This document shows, in pieces, positions 7,212 through 15,258 of a stretch of 16,976 bases of DNA. Position numbers and translations under genes: made by a program. The DNA is from Planctomycetota bacterium (lineage in GTDB: Bacteria; Planctomycetota; Phycisphaerae; WQYP01): contig JAKBAC010000066.1 in NCBI GenBank assembly GCA_021809365.1, positions 1-16,976 of the forward strand, in the 5' to 3' direction. How positions within the stretch are numbered: position 1 is the first letter of the stretch; the number at the start of each line of letters is the position of its first letter. The notes beneath the pieces are model-generated. The model had not been told where the DNA came from. It saw only the letters and a program-made list of their open reading frames with translations, and did no database searches.

Positions 7212-9155
7212 CTATTTCTTTGTATCCAATGGCGCGAGGCCTTCGCGCGCTTCCAATTTTTTCAGGTGGCGGCGGACCAATGTTGTATCCACCAGGCCGC
7301 CAAGGGTACTGGCGCAAATGTAGAGATTCAAACCCGATGGCGCGTTGTACAGAAAAAGCGGAAATAAGATCACCATAAACTGGGAAATTTTCTGCGTTTG
7401 GGCCTGCTGTGGATCCGTGGGAGGCGGAGCAAGCTTCATCTGAAAGCGCATCTGAAAGAAAAAGACCACGCCCAGTAAAACCGGCAGCAAATTAATGGAT
7501 ATAAAGTCCTGCCCATGGTACGTGTAACCCAGGAACCATACATTAAACGGCGTATGAAATGTCGCCAGTGTATCCGGATTGGCCAAATCCGTGATCCATC
7601 CTGGAATAAAGCCCGCTTGCCGCAGGTCGATGTCCACCGCCAGGCCGGAGTATAGCGCAATCCATATCGGCATCTGCAACAGCATGGGCAAACAGCCCAG
7701 AATACTGGCGGCGGGGTTGATATGCCGTTCTTTATACAACGCCATGATTTCCTGCTGTTGGCGTTGCTTATCCTTGGCAAATTTCGTGCGGATGCGATCC
7801 ATTTCCGGCTGCACTTTGGCCATCTTGCGCTGCATGGTGCTCATGTTGATCTGGCCCCAGCGCGTCAACGGGTGTAGCAGCAGCCGCACCGCCAGCACCA
7901 GAATCATGATCGCCACGCCATAATTGCCGATGATGTAGTGGTGAATCAGATCCAGAATTTTCAATATAATCAGAGACAGCCACGAAAACGTGCAAAAGGA
8001 GCAGTAACTGCCCCGGCCAAAATCAATGACCGCCAGATAGTTATATAAATTGTATTGATAAGCCGGCGTGGCCGGATTGGCCTTGGCTGACCCCATTAAG
8101 ATGGATCGCTTGAGCGGCCCCATATATACCGCCAGCGGCATGGCTGTTGTCTGATGCGCCGGTAACAGCAGGTTTCGGCTCGTCACACGCACGGCCAACA
8201 CGCCGCGCGGATTGGCCTGTTCCGCTTTGGGATCAACGCGCGCCAGCGTGGCGGATTGGAGGTAAGCAATCGAAGGAATTTGCTTGCCATTATCCAAAGG
8301 CATGTATTTCAACGGCCCGTACGGCAGGGGCCGCATGATACTGGTGAAAAACCGATTCGATGACGCGATCCAGAGCAGGCGGTTTGGGCCGGTGAAATCT
8401 CCCAGCGGCACAGGCTGCACATCCGCGGCCAGCAACGGCTGCACGCCCGGATGCGGGAATCCCGTGGTATCCAGATACTTCGTTGCCGCCCGATAGCCCG
8501 TACACCAGAACATCCGCAGATCCGCTTCACGATCCAATTGGGGAAGATTGGTCGGCCCCAGCATCCGTACCTGAATTGTTTCCGGCTTGCCCGTAAGATT
8601 TTGTATTTCCTGAGTAATGGTGACCTGGTAACTCTGCGGATTGATCTTAAAAATCTTCTTTAACAGCGCCACCGGATGGTCCTGGCTGTCTTCAAGTTGC
8701 AGCTCCAGCGTCGCCTGGGTACCGCCGACTTTCGGCATGTTCACAAACGACCACGCCAGAGAGCCAATGTCATATTGCACGCCGTTGACAGTGACTTCGC
8801 GTGTGGAATATGGCAACGGCGAACCCGCGCGATGCGTCATAAGCACCAGCGGTTTGGAGGAGTTCACGGATTCGCGATATTGTAGCGCGTTAAGTTCCAC
8901 GCGCTTGATGCCGGCGGAAACATTATCAATCCACATCGCCAGGAAAAACTTTTTCCCATCCGCCTTGTTGCTTGAGCCTAAGCGGACAATCTGATGCGCC
9001 GCCCTGGCAACGGCTTGAATCGGCGGGCCGTGCGGCACCGGCGTGGTAATTGCCGGCGGCGCGGGCTTGTTGAAAAAGTGCCCCATGATTAACTGCATGC
9101 CGATGGCGGCAATCAGCGCAACAAGCACAAGCTGGGTGATTTTTTTTATATCCAT
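7212..9155 (-). CDS. yidC: Membrane protein insertase YidC
   Basis: YidC inserts and folds inner-membrane proteins, alone or with the Sec translocon. The product is 647 aa, the long Gram-negative form. It has an N-terminal helix (4-25), a large beta-rich periplasmic domain (about 55-350), then the conserved Oxa1-type core of five helices. Arg424 in AVRLLLHPLTR is the hydrophilic-groove arginine. The helical-hairpin coiled coil follows (MQRKMAKVQPEMDRIRTKFAKD, residues 441-462), and then the helices LGCLPMLLQMPIWIALY (486-502) and the C-terminal pair. The start ATG has GGAA 5 nt upstream. yidC usually sits with rpmH, rnpA and mnmE; here it follows a metallophosphoesterase gene by about 80 bp on the same strand and converges on a small membrane protein gene. 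None of its usual partners is in the window. Confidence 0.96.
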   Translation of the reverse strand: MDIKKITQLVLVALIAAIGMQLIMGHFFNKPAPPAITTPVPHGPPIQAVARAAHQIVRLGSSNKADGKKFFLAMWIDNVSAGIKRVELNALQYRESVNSSKPLVLMTHRAGSPLPYSTREVTVNGVQYDIGSLAWSFVNMPKVGGTQATLELQLEDSQDHPVALLKKIFKINPQSYQVTITQEIQNLTGKPETIQVRMLGPTNLPQLDREADLRMFWCTGYRAATKYLDTTGFPHPGVQPLLAADVQPVPLGDFTGPNRLLWIASSNRFFTSIMRPLPYGPLKYMPLDNGKQIPSIAYLQSATLARVDPKAEQANPRGVLAVRVTSRNLLLPAHQTTAMPLAVYMGPLKRSILMGSAKANPATPAYQYNLYNYLAVIDFGRGSYCSFCTFSWLSLIILKILDLIHHYIIGNYGVAIMILVLAVRLLLHPLTRWGQINMSTMQRKMAKVQPEMDRIRTKFAKDKQRQQQEIMALYKERHINPAASILGCLPMLLQMPIWIALYSGLAVDIDLRQAGFIPGWITDLANPDTLATFHTPFNVWFLGYTYHGQDFISINLLPVLLGVVFFFQMRFQMKLAPPPTDPQQAQTQKISQFMVILFPLFLYNAPSGLNLYICASTLGGLVDTTLVRRHLKKLEAREGLAPLDTKK

Positions 9156-9237
9156 GATATTTCCATAGCTTCGGGTGTGGCAAAACCTGCTCTCTTACTT
9201 ACTCTGTTGAAGGCGTCAGCGGGGTCGGTGGTGGGAT

Positions 9238-10122
9238 TCAAGAGCCCTCCAGCAGCCGCTGGCCAAGAAAGTTATCCAATGCTTCAATCGATCTCACCTT
9301 TTCCACCGTAGTGGGTATATCGTAAGCCAGACGGATGAATTCCACATGATCCGAATGCAGGATGGCAAAGCTGGACCGCGGATCGTGATCTCGCGGCTGG
9401 CCGACACTGCCCACATTAATGACCGCCTTTTCCACGGTAATATCATAGCGGTTATTGAGATCATCCGGCGAATAAAAATCCGGCTGGGGCACAAAAACCC
9501 CCGGCACATGCGTATGGCCCACAAAGCACAGGTGGCTGACGCGATCAAATATCAGCGATAGTTTCTGCGACGCGGAATAAATATCATCCGGGAAAATATA
9601 TTCGTTGATGGGCCGGCGGGGTGACCCGTGTACCGCCATAAACTGTGGATGCATCATACGTGTCGGCATCCCGCCGAGATACCGCCAGCGACGATTGCGA
9701 CGCTCGCGATCAGGATCACTTTCAAATTGCTGGCGTGTCCAGTACGCCGCGCTTTCCGCGGCGGCGTTGAAATTAAAGGGTTCATAGAAAATTGCGAAAT
9801 CATGGTTGCCCATGATGGTGAACTCGCAATTTTCGATTACCGTATCCAGACACTCCATCGGATTAGGACCGTAACCGATCACATCGCCGAGACAGCATAT
9901 ATGTTTGATGTTGCGGCGGCGTATTTCATCCATCACCACGGTCAGAGCTTCGAGATTCCCATGCACGTCGGAGATGATTGCAACAGGTTCGGCGGCGGGC
10001 GTAGGCGCGGCGGGGGCTGCGGCCGGCTGGCTTTGTGCCGCATCGCCCGTTTGGTGCGCATGATGCACGCTTGATAGTGTAGCTATCTGCCCGGTGTCGT
10101 TCTGGCTGTTCATGTCCGTCAT
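9238..10122 (-). CDS. Calcineurin-like metallophosphoesterase
   Basis: A cytoplasmic binuclear-metal phosphoesterase of the YfcE/ApaH-like superfamily, 294 aa from the ATG at 10122. All signature blocks are present: SDVHGN (Asp52, His54), GDVIGYGPNP (Asp80), MGNHD (Asn106, His107), VHGSP (His165) and GHTHVP (His203, His205). About 45 residues of Ala/Pro/Gln-rich sequence precede the domain and look disordered. The frame also runs back to a TTG at 10143, but neither start has a strong ribosome site, so the exact N-terminus is open. The substrate is not evident. Relatives hydrolyse phosphodiesters, phosphoproteins or dinucleoside polyphosphates. It lies about 80 bp upstream of yidC on the same strand and is divergent from the L,D-transpeptidase. 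Confidence 0.88.
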   Translation of the reverse strand: MTDMNSQNDTGQIATLSSVHHAHQTGDAAQSQPAAAPAAPTPAAEPVAIISDVHGNLEALTVVMDEIRRRNIKHICCLGDVIGYGPNPMECLDTVIENCEFTIMGNHDFAIFYEPFNFNAAAESAAYWTRQQFESDPDRERRNRRWRYLGGMPTRMMHPQFMAVHGSPRRPINEYIFPDDIYSASQKLSLIFDRVSHLCFVGHTHVPGVFVPQPDFYSPDDLNNRYDITVEKAVINVGSVGQPRDHDPRSSFAILHSDHVEFIRLAYDIPTTVEKVRSIEALDNFLGQRLLEGS

Positions 10123-10216
10123 GTCGGCGATTACCTGATCCAAAGCACTGCCCAGGCGGTTAAGTGCTGCTCGGTTTTCCCAAGCACACCAGACCCAAGG
10201 CCCGAATTAAGTATGT

Positions 10217-10246
10217 ATGCTAGTTGACCACACGCCAAGGCGTCAA
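10217..10246 (-). promoter_or_regulatory. Candidate promoter/operator for metallophosphoesterase-yidC
   Basis: Read leftward, TTGACG (10246-10241) and TAGCAT (10222-10217) are spaced 18 bp and would give an mRNA leader of about 90 nt. The same stretch holds a dyad: TTGAC (10224-10228) with GTCAA (10242-10246), plus ACGCC-AA-GGCGT (10232-10243). It lies in the 276-bp divergent gap before the L,D-transpeptidase, so a bound regulator could affect both sides. No good promoter for the rightward gene is seen. Confidence 0.4.
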
Positions 10247-10398
10247 ACGACACAAGCAAAAATTAAAATTTAGTTTTCCACACTTTTTCTAAGCCTTTTA
10301 CGTATGGATGTCTGATAATAGCTTATTGGATCGCCATTGAGCTTCGCGTGATATGGACATCACACTAAATTGCTGACGAACGGCGACGAGGTTACATC

Positions 10399-11601
10399 AT
10401 GACAGTTCGATCCGGAACCTTTCGATTAATCACCATGTGTGCCATCATGACTTTGATCGGAGCGGCTTTTGCCGGCGCGTTAACGGCGCGGGCCTCGGAT
10501 ATGTCCGCACCCACGGGGACCGCCGACCGACACAATCACGTCTCCAGTGATGCCGACTTTCCCAATCCGGGGAAACCCCATATTAACAATACGCAACGTG
10601 TGGCGCTGGCCTGGCAGATCGCTCTGGCCGCCAATAATTTTTCACCTGGAATTCTCGACGGCAATTTCGGCCCCCATTCCCGCACCGCGCTCAAGGAGTA
10701 TGCCGCGCGATTTTTTCCGGGGGTTAATCCGCTGGATCCACATAACCCCGCGGTCTTCAATGCGCTGGGAGTGGATGTCAAGCATGTTCTGGCCCAGTAC
10801 ACCATCACCCAGGATGATGCCGATGCGGTCGGGCATCTGCATTGGACGTGGCTGAAAATGGCCGCCGGTTCGCGCATGCCGTACAGCTCGTTGGAAGATT
10901 GTCTTTGCGAAAAATTTCATTGCACCATCGCCTTGATGCAAGCGTTAAACCCCAAGCTGAACCTGCGCGATCTGTCGGTTGGACAAACCCTCAACGTACC
11001 GAATATCCGCCCCTTTCCCGGCCCGAACGATTTTGGCAATCCCGGCGGATTACACGCCGTCATTGATCAGGACAAAAAGACCTTCCCTGAAGTTCATGTG
11101 GCGTATCTGACGGTGAATCTCAAACAAAAAGCCATCCGGGCCTACAACCGGCATAACCAGCAGGTCGCGCTCTTCTGGTGTTCCATCGCCGCACATAAGG
11201 CTGAATTACCGACCGAAGATGGCGTTATTAAAGACATCGCGCTGAATCCGAACTACACCTTTCGTCCGTCCATGTATCCACAGGCCGATATTGATCATCG
11301 TCTCATTATTCCGCCCGGACCGCGCAATCCCGTGGGGATCGTATGGATGGGATTGAACCTGCCGGGAGTTGGCATGCACGGCAACCCGGTGCCCCAGCAT
11401 ATCGGCTTAACGGGTTCGCATGGTTGCTTTCGGATGTGCAACTGGGATGCCGTGCACCTGCTGACCATGGTCCATATCGGCCTGCCGGTTATCATGATAA
11501 ATCCGAACAAGCCCATTCCTCTCACGGTGGCGCTTCCTGCCGGAATAAGCCCCCCGGGCTTGCCGGAGCAATCAGAATATCGCGATGATCCAGCCCAATG
11601 A
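10399..11601 (+). CDS. Secreted L,D-transpeptidase with peptidoglycan-binding and LysM-like domains
   Basis: A 400-aa exported enzyme expected to make 3-3 peptidoglycan cross-links or to attach proteins to the wall. In order it has a signal peptide (1-32, ending ARA), a peptidoglycan-binding_1-like helical domain (about 64-102, with GILDGNFGPHSRTAL), a LysM-like module (about 162-203, ending LSVGQTLNVPNI), and a YkuD catalytic domain (about 220-385). The catalytic motif is SHGCFRM with His341 and Cys343, and MHGN with His327 lies upstream, as the family requires. GAGG lies 7 nt before the ATG. The residues after 385 are a short Pro-rich tail. It is single in its transcript as far as can be seen. 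Together with the 3D-domain protein it gives two wall-active exported proteins in the window, implying a peptidoglycan-containing envelope. Confidence 0.92.
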   Translation: MTVRSGTFRLITMCAIMTLIGAAFAGALTARASDMSAPTGTADRHNHVSSDADFPNPGKPHINNTQRVALAWQIALAANNFSPGILDGNFGPHSRTALKEYAARFFPGVNPLDPHNPAVFNALGVDVKHVLAQYTITQDDADAVGHLHWTWLKMAAGSRMPYSSLEDCLCEKFHCTIALMQALNPKLNLRDLSVGQTLNVPNIRPFPGPNDFGNPGGLHAVIDQDKKTFPEVHVAYLTVNLKQKAIRAYNRHNQQVALFWCSIAAHKAELPTEDGVIKDIALNPNYTFRPSMYPQADIDHRLIIPPGPRNPVGIVWMGLNLPGVGMHGNPVPQHIGLTGSHGCFRMCNWDAVHLLTMVHIGLPVIMINPNKPIPLTVALPAGISPPGLPEQSEYRDDPAQ

Positions 11602-12210
11602 AATATGGGGCCGGGAGACAGGCGTTCGACAACTGGACTGCGAAAATCGGCTAGTGCCCTGTTCCATCGGCAAACGTTTTGGCTGCGGCGTAGCGGTGCC
11701 AGGACATAGTGGTTTCGTTTCGTTATTGAAGGAAACTTTAATTTCAGGCTTCACAATTAAAGGTAAAACGACTATCTCTTAATTCGTATGAATGAAATTG
11801 AAACTTGGATGGCAGGCGTTTTTCTATGAAACGTGGATTAACAGGCACTTACGCATCGCTCCGGGCCTGTGACAGATTCTGCCAGGTCTCTCGGGGCCAA
11901 AGCCTTAACGTTTTAGCGCTGTTGCGCATTATCCCTCTTAGTGCCACCCTATAGCCCTCCCTACGAATAGTTCAGACCCGCTGAACAATGTTCTTTGACA
12001 AATGAATAACATGCCTGCATCAATGGCTCCGTCTCAGCCATGAGGATCGCTACGCACACAAATAAATTACGATGCTCCCGCCCATTCCGCGTTCAAAAAG
12101 TCTTCTAACTCCTAACTCCTCAATGCTAAATACTGCCCCCATGGGGGGCCACAACAACTTGGGCACCTTCTTGGCCGTCGCAGCGGCAGCTCCGCTCCCT
12201 ACTACTCATC

Positions 12211-12452
12211 TGTTCCGTCGTCGTGTCTTTGTGTCTTCGAGCCATTCTGGTAAATATCGTCGTATCCCAACTCTGTGATCTCTGTGCCCTCTGTGGCTTA
12301 CCGTCGTTCCGTCCCCGCGTCATTGCGGTGCGTTCTCACTCTGTTGCTCGTCGCTCGTTTCTCGTTGAGCGCGGCGCTTCGTTGAAGCATTTCGTTCCAT
12401 CGTCGTAACTTTGTGTCGTTGTGTCGTTGTGGTAAATACTGTCGTCGTATTC
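12211..12452. repeat. Dispersed-repeat-like units built from tandem 8-9 nt words
   Basis: Two related units of about 60 bp, 12211-12267 and 12394-12452, share GTTCC(G/A)TCGTCGT, a run of 8-nt words of the CTTTGTGT/CGTTGTGT type, and TGGTAAATA...CGTCGTAT. The second unit has three consecutive 8-mers at 12409-12432. Between the units, CTCTGTG followed by two variable bases is repeated three times without a gap (12271-12297). From general knowledge, words of this type recur in intergenic DNA of many environmental bacteria, including planctomycetes, and are often mis-translated as Thr/Arg/His-rich peptides. Confidence 0.65.
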
Positions 12453-12513
12453 CTGCGCTCGCTGGCTCGCCTCGCCGGCCCGGCGCTGTGCAGGCTGGAC
12501 TTCGTCCCGGAGG

Positions 12514-12564
12514 GTGACACTTTTGTTGAAACTTGTGCCCGTGACATTTCTATTGAAACAGTGC
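12514..12564. repeat. Adjacent imperfect direct repeats upstream of purC
   Basis: Copy one (12514-12538) and copy two (12541-12564) both read GTGACA, a T-rich stretch, TTGAAAC, then GTGC, separated by two bases. They end about 95 nt before the purC start. They could be tandem binding sites or the subterminal repeats of a lost mobile element end. No transposase is in the window. Confidence 0.6.
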
Positions 12565-12582
12565 AAAAAACGAATCGGGCGA

Positions 12583-12610
12583 TTGCAAATCGGCGGCGAG
12601 TCAATAAACT
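12583..12610 (+). promoter_or_regulatory. Weak candidate promoter of purC
   Basis: TTGCAA (12583-12588) and TAAACT (12605-12610) are 16 bp apart, each matching four of six consensus bases. The leader would be about 40 nt and would carry the AGGAG ribosome site at 12648-12652. Confidence 0.33.
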
Positions 12611-12658
12611 ATCCGCGGTTCCGGCTAACGTCGGATTTTGGAAAGACAGGAGAATATT

Positions 12659-13600
12659 TTGACTACGGCAATTATTGAAACACAGATCCCAGGCCTGCCA
12701 TTGCGGCGCGGCAAGGTGCGCGATGTTTATGATCTTGGCGCACAACTTTTAATTGTGGCCACGGATCGCATCAGCGCCTTTGATGTTATCCTCCCGACTC
12801 CGATTCCCGACAAAGGGATCATTCTCACCGCCATGAGCAATTATTGGTTTAAAATTTTCGAGCCGCATATTCAACATCACCTTGTGGCGACGATGCCGGC
12901 GGAATTTCCCGCGACATTGCGACCATTCCGGACACAATTGGCAGGACGATCCATCCTGGTGCGTAAGACCGCGGTCATCCCCATTGAATGCGTGGTACGC
13001 GGATACATGGCCGGCGGCGGCTGGAAAGAATATCAGAAAACCTCCGCAATTTGCGGCGTAAAATTGCCGCACGGGCTTATGCTTTCCCAGCGGCTCCCGG
13101 AACCGATCTTCACACCCACAACCAAAGCGGACATCGGACATGATCAAAGTATTACCTTTGAGCAAGCGTGCGGACAAGTCGGTCGAAATGTGATGACGGA
13201 ATTGCGCGACACGTCGATCAAGCTTTATAACATCGCGGCGGATGCGGCCCGGTCCCATGGCATTATTCTGGCTGACACCAAATTTGAATTCGGGATCGAT
13301 CCAAAAACCGGACGCCCCATGCTCATTGATGAAGTCATCACCCCCGACAGCTCACGATTTTGGCCGCTGGTGGATTACAAGCCCGGCCTGGAACAGGTCA
13401 GCTTTGACAAGCAATACGTGCGAAATTTTCTCGAAACGCTCACCTGGAACAAGCGTCCACCCGGCCCGGTACTGCCGGCGGATGTGGTGGCCAACACGCG
13501 CCAGAAATATCTTGATGCCCTCAAACAACTCACCGGTGAGCAGGTAGATGAGGTGCGACAACATCTGGCGGAGCAGGATGTGCGGTTGGCGGGCCTATAG
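12659..13600 (+). CDS. purC: SAICAR synthase (phosphoribosylaminoimidazole-succinocarboxamide synthase)
   Basis: A cytoplasmic enzyme of de novo purine synthesis that joins CAIR and aspartate with ATP to give SAICAR. It is 313 aa, the longer yeast-like form. The motifs are GKVRDVYD (residues 18-25), the PIECVVRGYMAGGGWKEY block (108-125), TPTTKAD (152-158), ADTKFEFG (205-212) and DEVITPDSSRFW (224-235). The start is taken as TTG at 12659 because AGGAG lies 6 nt upstream and the protein then begins just before the family's conserved ET-PGLPL segment. Another TTG at 12638 has no such site. No other pur gene is nearby. The last 71 bp overlap the 3' end of the convergent membrane protein gene. 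Confidence 0.95.
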   Translation: MTTAIIETQIPGLPLRRGKVRDVYDLGAQLLIVATDRISAFDVILPTPIPDKGIILTAMSNYWFKIFEPHIQHHLVATMPAEFPATLRPFRTQLAGRSILVRKTAVIPIECVVRGYMAGGGWKEYQKTSAICGVKLPHGLMLSQRLPEPIFTPTTKADIGHDQSITFEQACGQVGRNVMTELRDTSIKLYNIAADAARSHGIILADTKFEFGIDPKTGRPMLIDEVITPDSSRFWPLVDYKPGLEQVSFDKQYVRNFLETLTWNKRPPGPVLPADVVANTRQKYLDALKQLTGEQVDEVRQHLAEQDVRLAGL

Positions 13601-15149
13601 CGATAATCCCGACCGGATGGCTCCGGGGCAGCAGATAATAACGCTCATTTGGATTGAATTGCATCAGCAACCAGGCCCGCAACGTGGCCTGTACTCGCGG
13701 GTTGCGGTGCGTTAACCAATCATCAAAATCATGGCCATGGTGCCGATGCGCGGGCATAAAAATCTGCCCGCCGGAAAGTAAAACCTCCCGGCCCGACCAC
13801 GAACTGGGGCGTGAGCTGGAGCGTGTACTGGGGCGTGTATTGGGGCTATTGAATTGCGCCGGCAGCGTGGCAAAGATCGGCGGATTAACCCCAAGGACAG
13901 CCTCCGGCGTATAGGTCAAAATCGTTGCATGTCGCGTAATTGGATATTTCAGAAAAGCCGTATTTCGCTGAACAATGAGCAGACCGTGGAACGCCAGCCA
14001 ACTGTGCAAAGACCAGGCCAGTGGAAGCGTTATGGCCGCGGAATCGCCCGACACACGAACCTGTGCCCGCAACGAGCGCTGCAGCACAAGCGTGTTGCGT
14101 AAACTAAGCGGACCAGGAGACATAAACGTCCGCCAGGTGTAAATATTCGCGGCCCTTCCGGTGGTGTCTGTGAGCCATAGCACCGTTACCGTGGAAAGTA
14201 GCACTACGCCGATGGCCATACTCAATAGGAATCGACGGCGTGGTATAACCGCAACATACAGCAGTCCGAGCATGAGAATTGTCAGCGGCCCCATGGCCCA
14301 TGCCGTGATTTGCCAACTGACCGGCGCACGCAAGGGGCTGATGCGCATCCGGGCCAGATGTGGAACAACAACCGGTGGGCCATGCACCAATCCATCAAAT
14401 TTTGGCGTAACCCAAATGTGTTTCGCCACATCGCCCTGGCCGATGTTCTGCCACGACTGATGCGGAAGAATTTCGGGCGGACTGGCACCGATACCAATAA
14501 AACGCACACCCAGGCTCAGTAGCGTCATGACGCGATGATGCGATAATAATCGTGCGGCGGAATCATCAAGCAACAGAAACCGGCATGAGGAAAAATTAAG
14601 CGCCGGTGTTGATGCCAGTTGTCGCCGGGAAATCCACATCGGCGCAAATTTTTCCCCCATTGCAGTGGCCACGGCATTGACACGCGAGGCAACATCGCGC
14701 GGTACCGCAATAGTACGGAAAGTCGCAGTCTGAACCAATGGCAGATTGAGGTTGAGATCCATCGCTACCAATGTTTTCGCGGAATGGCAAATCTTCAGCC
14801 GCACCGGCCAACTTCCACCCGGCCCGGCGACACCGACAATATAGGGCAATGGCATAAGAATGGCTGCGGGGGCCGAAGTAAGTTGGCGTTGCACGATCAG
14901 CCCGCCCCGCCGGTCCTGCAGCGAGACAATGACTTTGGATACCGTCAGATGCGGAAGTGTGATGCGTACGGTCGCCCATGAATTGGCCGACGGATGGACA
15001 CCCGCAGCCACGGAGATGGATGGGGTATGTCCTCGGGAATCCCTGATCGACAATGCGGCGGCATGACACGCGCTCATTTCTCCCGCCAGTGCCAGGCAGT
15101 CGATCAGGCAACAACTCAAGACGGTCAATAATAAGCGACGCAACACCAT
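13530..15149 (-). CDS. Large exported/membrane protein of unknown function
   Basis: From the ATG at 15149 the product is 539 aa: a signal peptide (about 1-30, LRRLLLTVLSCC...), an extracytoplasmic beta-rich region of about 245 residues, two closely spaced membrane helices (about 279-302 and 306-326) split by an RRR turn, and a second soluble region of about 210 residues. A segment around 188-225 (FLLLDDSAARLL...LLSLGVRFIGIG) looks like an alpha/beta fold resembling the partner domains of planctomycete BatA/VWA-type membrane proteins, but I cannot assign a family. Residues about 436-452 are a Ser/Arg/Pro linker encoded by a minisatellite. Alternative starts are GTG at 15158 (with AGGGG 5 nt upstream), ATG at 15176 and TTG at 15185. 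The 3' end overlaps purC by 71 bp. No catalytic motif is evident. Confidence 0.7.
   Translation of the reverse strand: MVLRRLLLTVLSCCLIDCLALAGEMSACHAAALSIRDSRGHTPSISVAAGVHPSANSWATVRITLPHLTVSKVIVSLQDRRGGLIVQRQLTSAPAAILMPLPYIVGVAGPGGSWPVRLKICHSAKTLVAMDLNLNLPLVQTATFRTIAVPRDVASRVNAVATAMGEKFAPMWISRRQLASTPALNFSSCRFLLLDDSAARLLSHHRVMTLLSLGVRFIGIGASPPEILPHQSWQNIGQGDVAKHIWVTPKFDGLVHGPPVVVPHLARMRISPLRAPVSWQITAWAMGPLTILMLGLLYVAVIPRRRFLLSMAIGVVLLSTVTVLWLTDTTGRAANIYTWRTFMSPGPLSLRNTLVLQRSLRAQVRVSGDSAAITLPLAWSLHSWLAFHGLLIVQRNTAFLKYPITRHATILTYTPEAVLGVNPPIFATLPAQFNSPNTRPSTRSSSRPSSWSGREVLLSGGQIFMPAHRHHGHDFDDWLTHRNPRVQATLRAWLLMQFNPNERYYLLPRSHPVGIIAIGPPTAHPAPPDVVAPHLPAHR
13801..13848. repeat. In-frame 12-bp minisatellite (four units)
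   Basis: Four consecutive 12-mers: gaactggggcgt, gagctggagcgt, gtactggggcgt, gtattggggcta. Read leftward they encode a Pro/Ser/Thr/Arg linker in the membrane protein. Because the unit is a multiple of three, copy-number change would not shift the frame. Confidence 0.75.
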
Positions 15150-15258
15150 GCTCTCCACAGTATCCCCTGGCTGCATGATGAGCAAGGTCGAAAGGAAATG
15201 ACGGAGCCGTAGCGCTTGCTTTTCTCCAGCGTATCCGGCATTATTCCGCAGTATTCAA

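Larger units (their letters stand above)
11602..12658. other. About 1 kb without a convincing gene
   Basis: No open frame here has a ribosome site, a recognisable domain or protein-like composition. The longest leftward one (12745-12320) owes its Thr/Arg-rich sequence to the tandem words below and overlaps purC. The stretch holds two small hairpins (11970-11986, 12023-12041), a perfect TTGACA box (11995-12000), a CCCCCATGGGGG palindrome (12136-12147), tandem 8-9 nt words in two related units, a 24-25 bp direct repeat pair, and a weak promoter for purC. No tRNA-like fold was found. Confidence 0.6.

Noticed and set aside
10348..10363. GTGAT-N6-ATCAC as a CRP-type site before the L,D-transpeptidase
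   Set aside because: GTGA and TCAC are eight bases apart, not six, so the geometry does not fit CRP.
11983..11993. GAACAATGTTC as a LexA-type box
   Set aside because: The spacing between GAAC and GTTC is three bases, not the four of the Gram-positive LexA site. No damage gene is adjacent.
12320..12745. 141-aa leftward open frame rich in Thr and Arg
   Set aside because: Its N-terminus overlaps purC antisense and the rest translates tandem 8-9 nt words. Such frames are a known annotation artefact.
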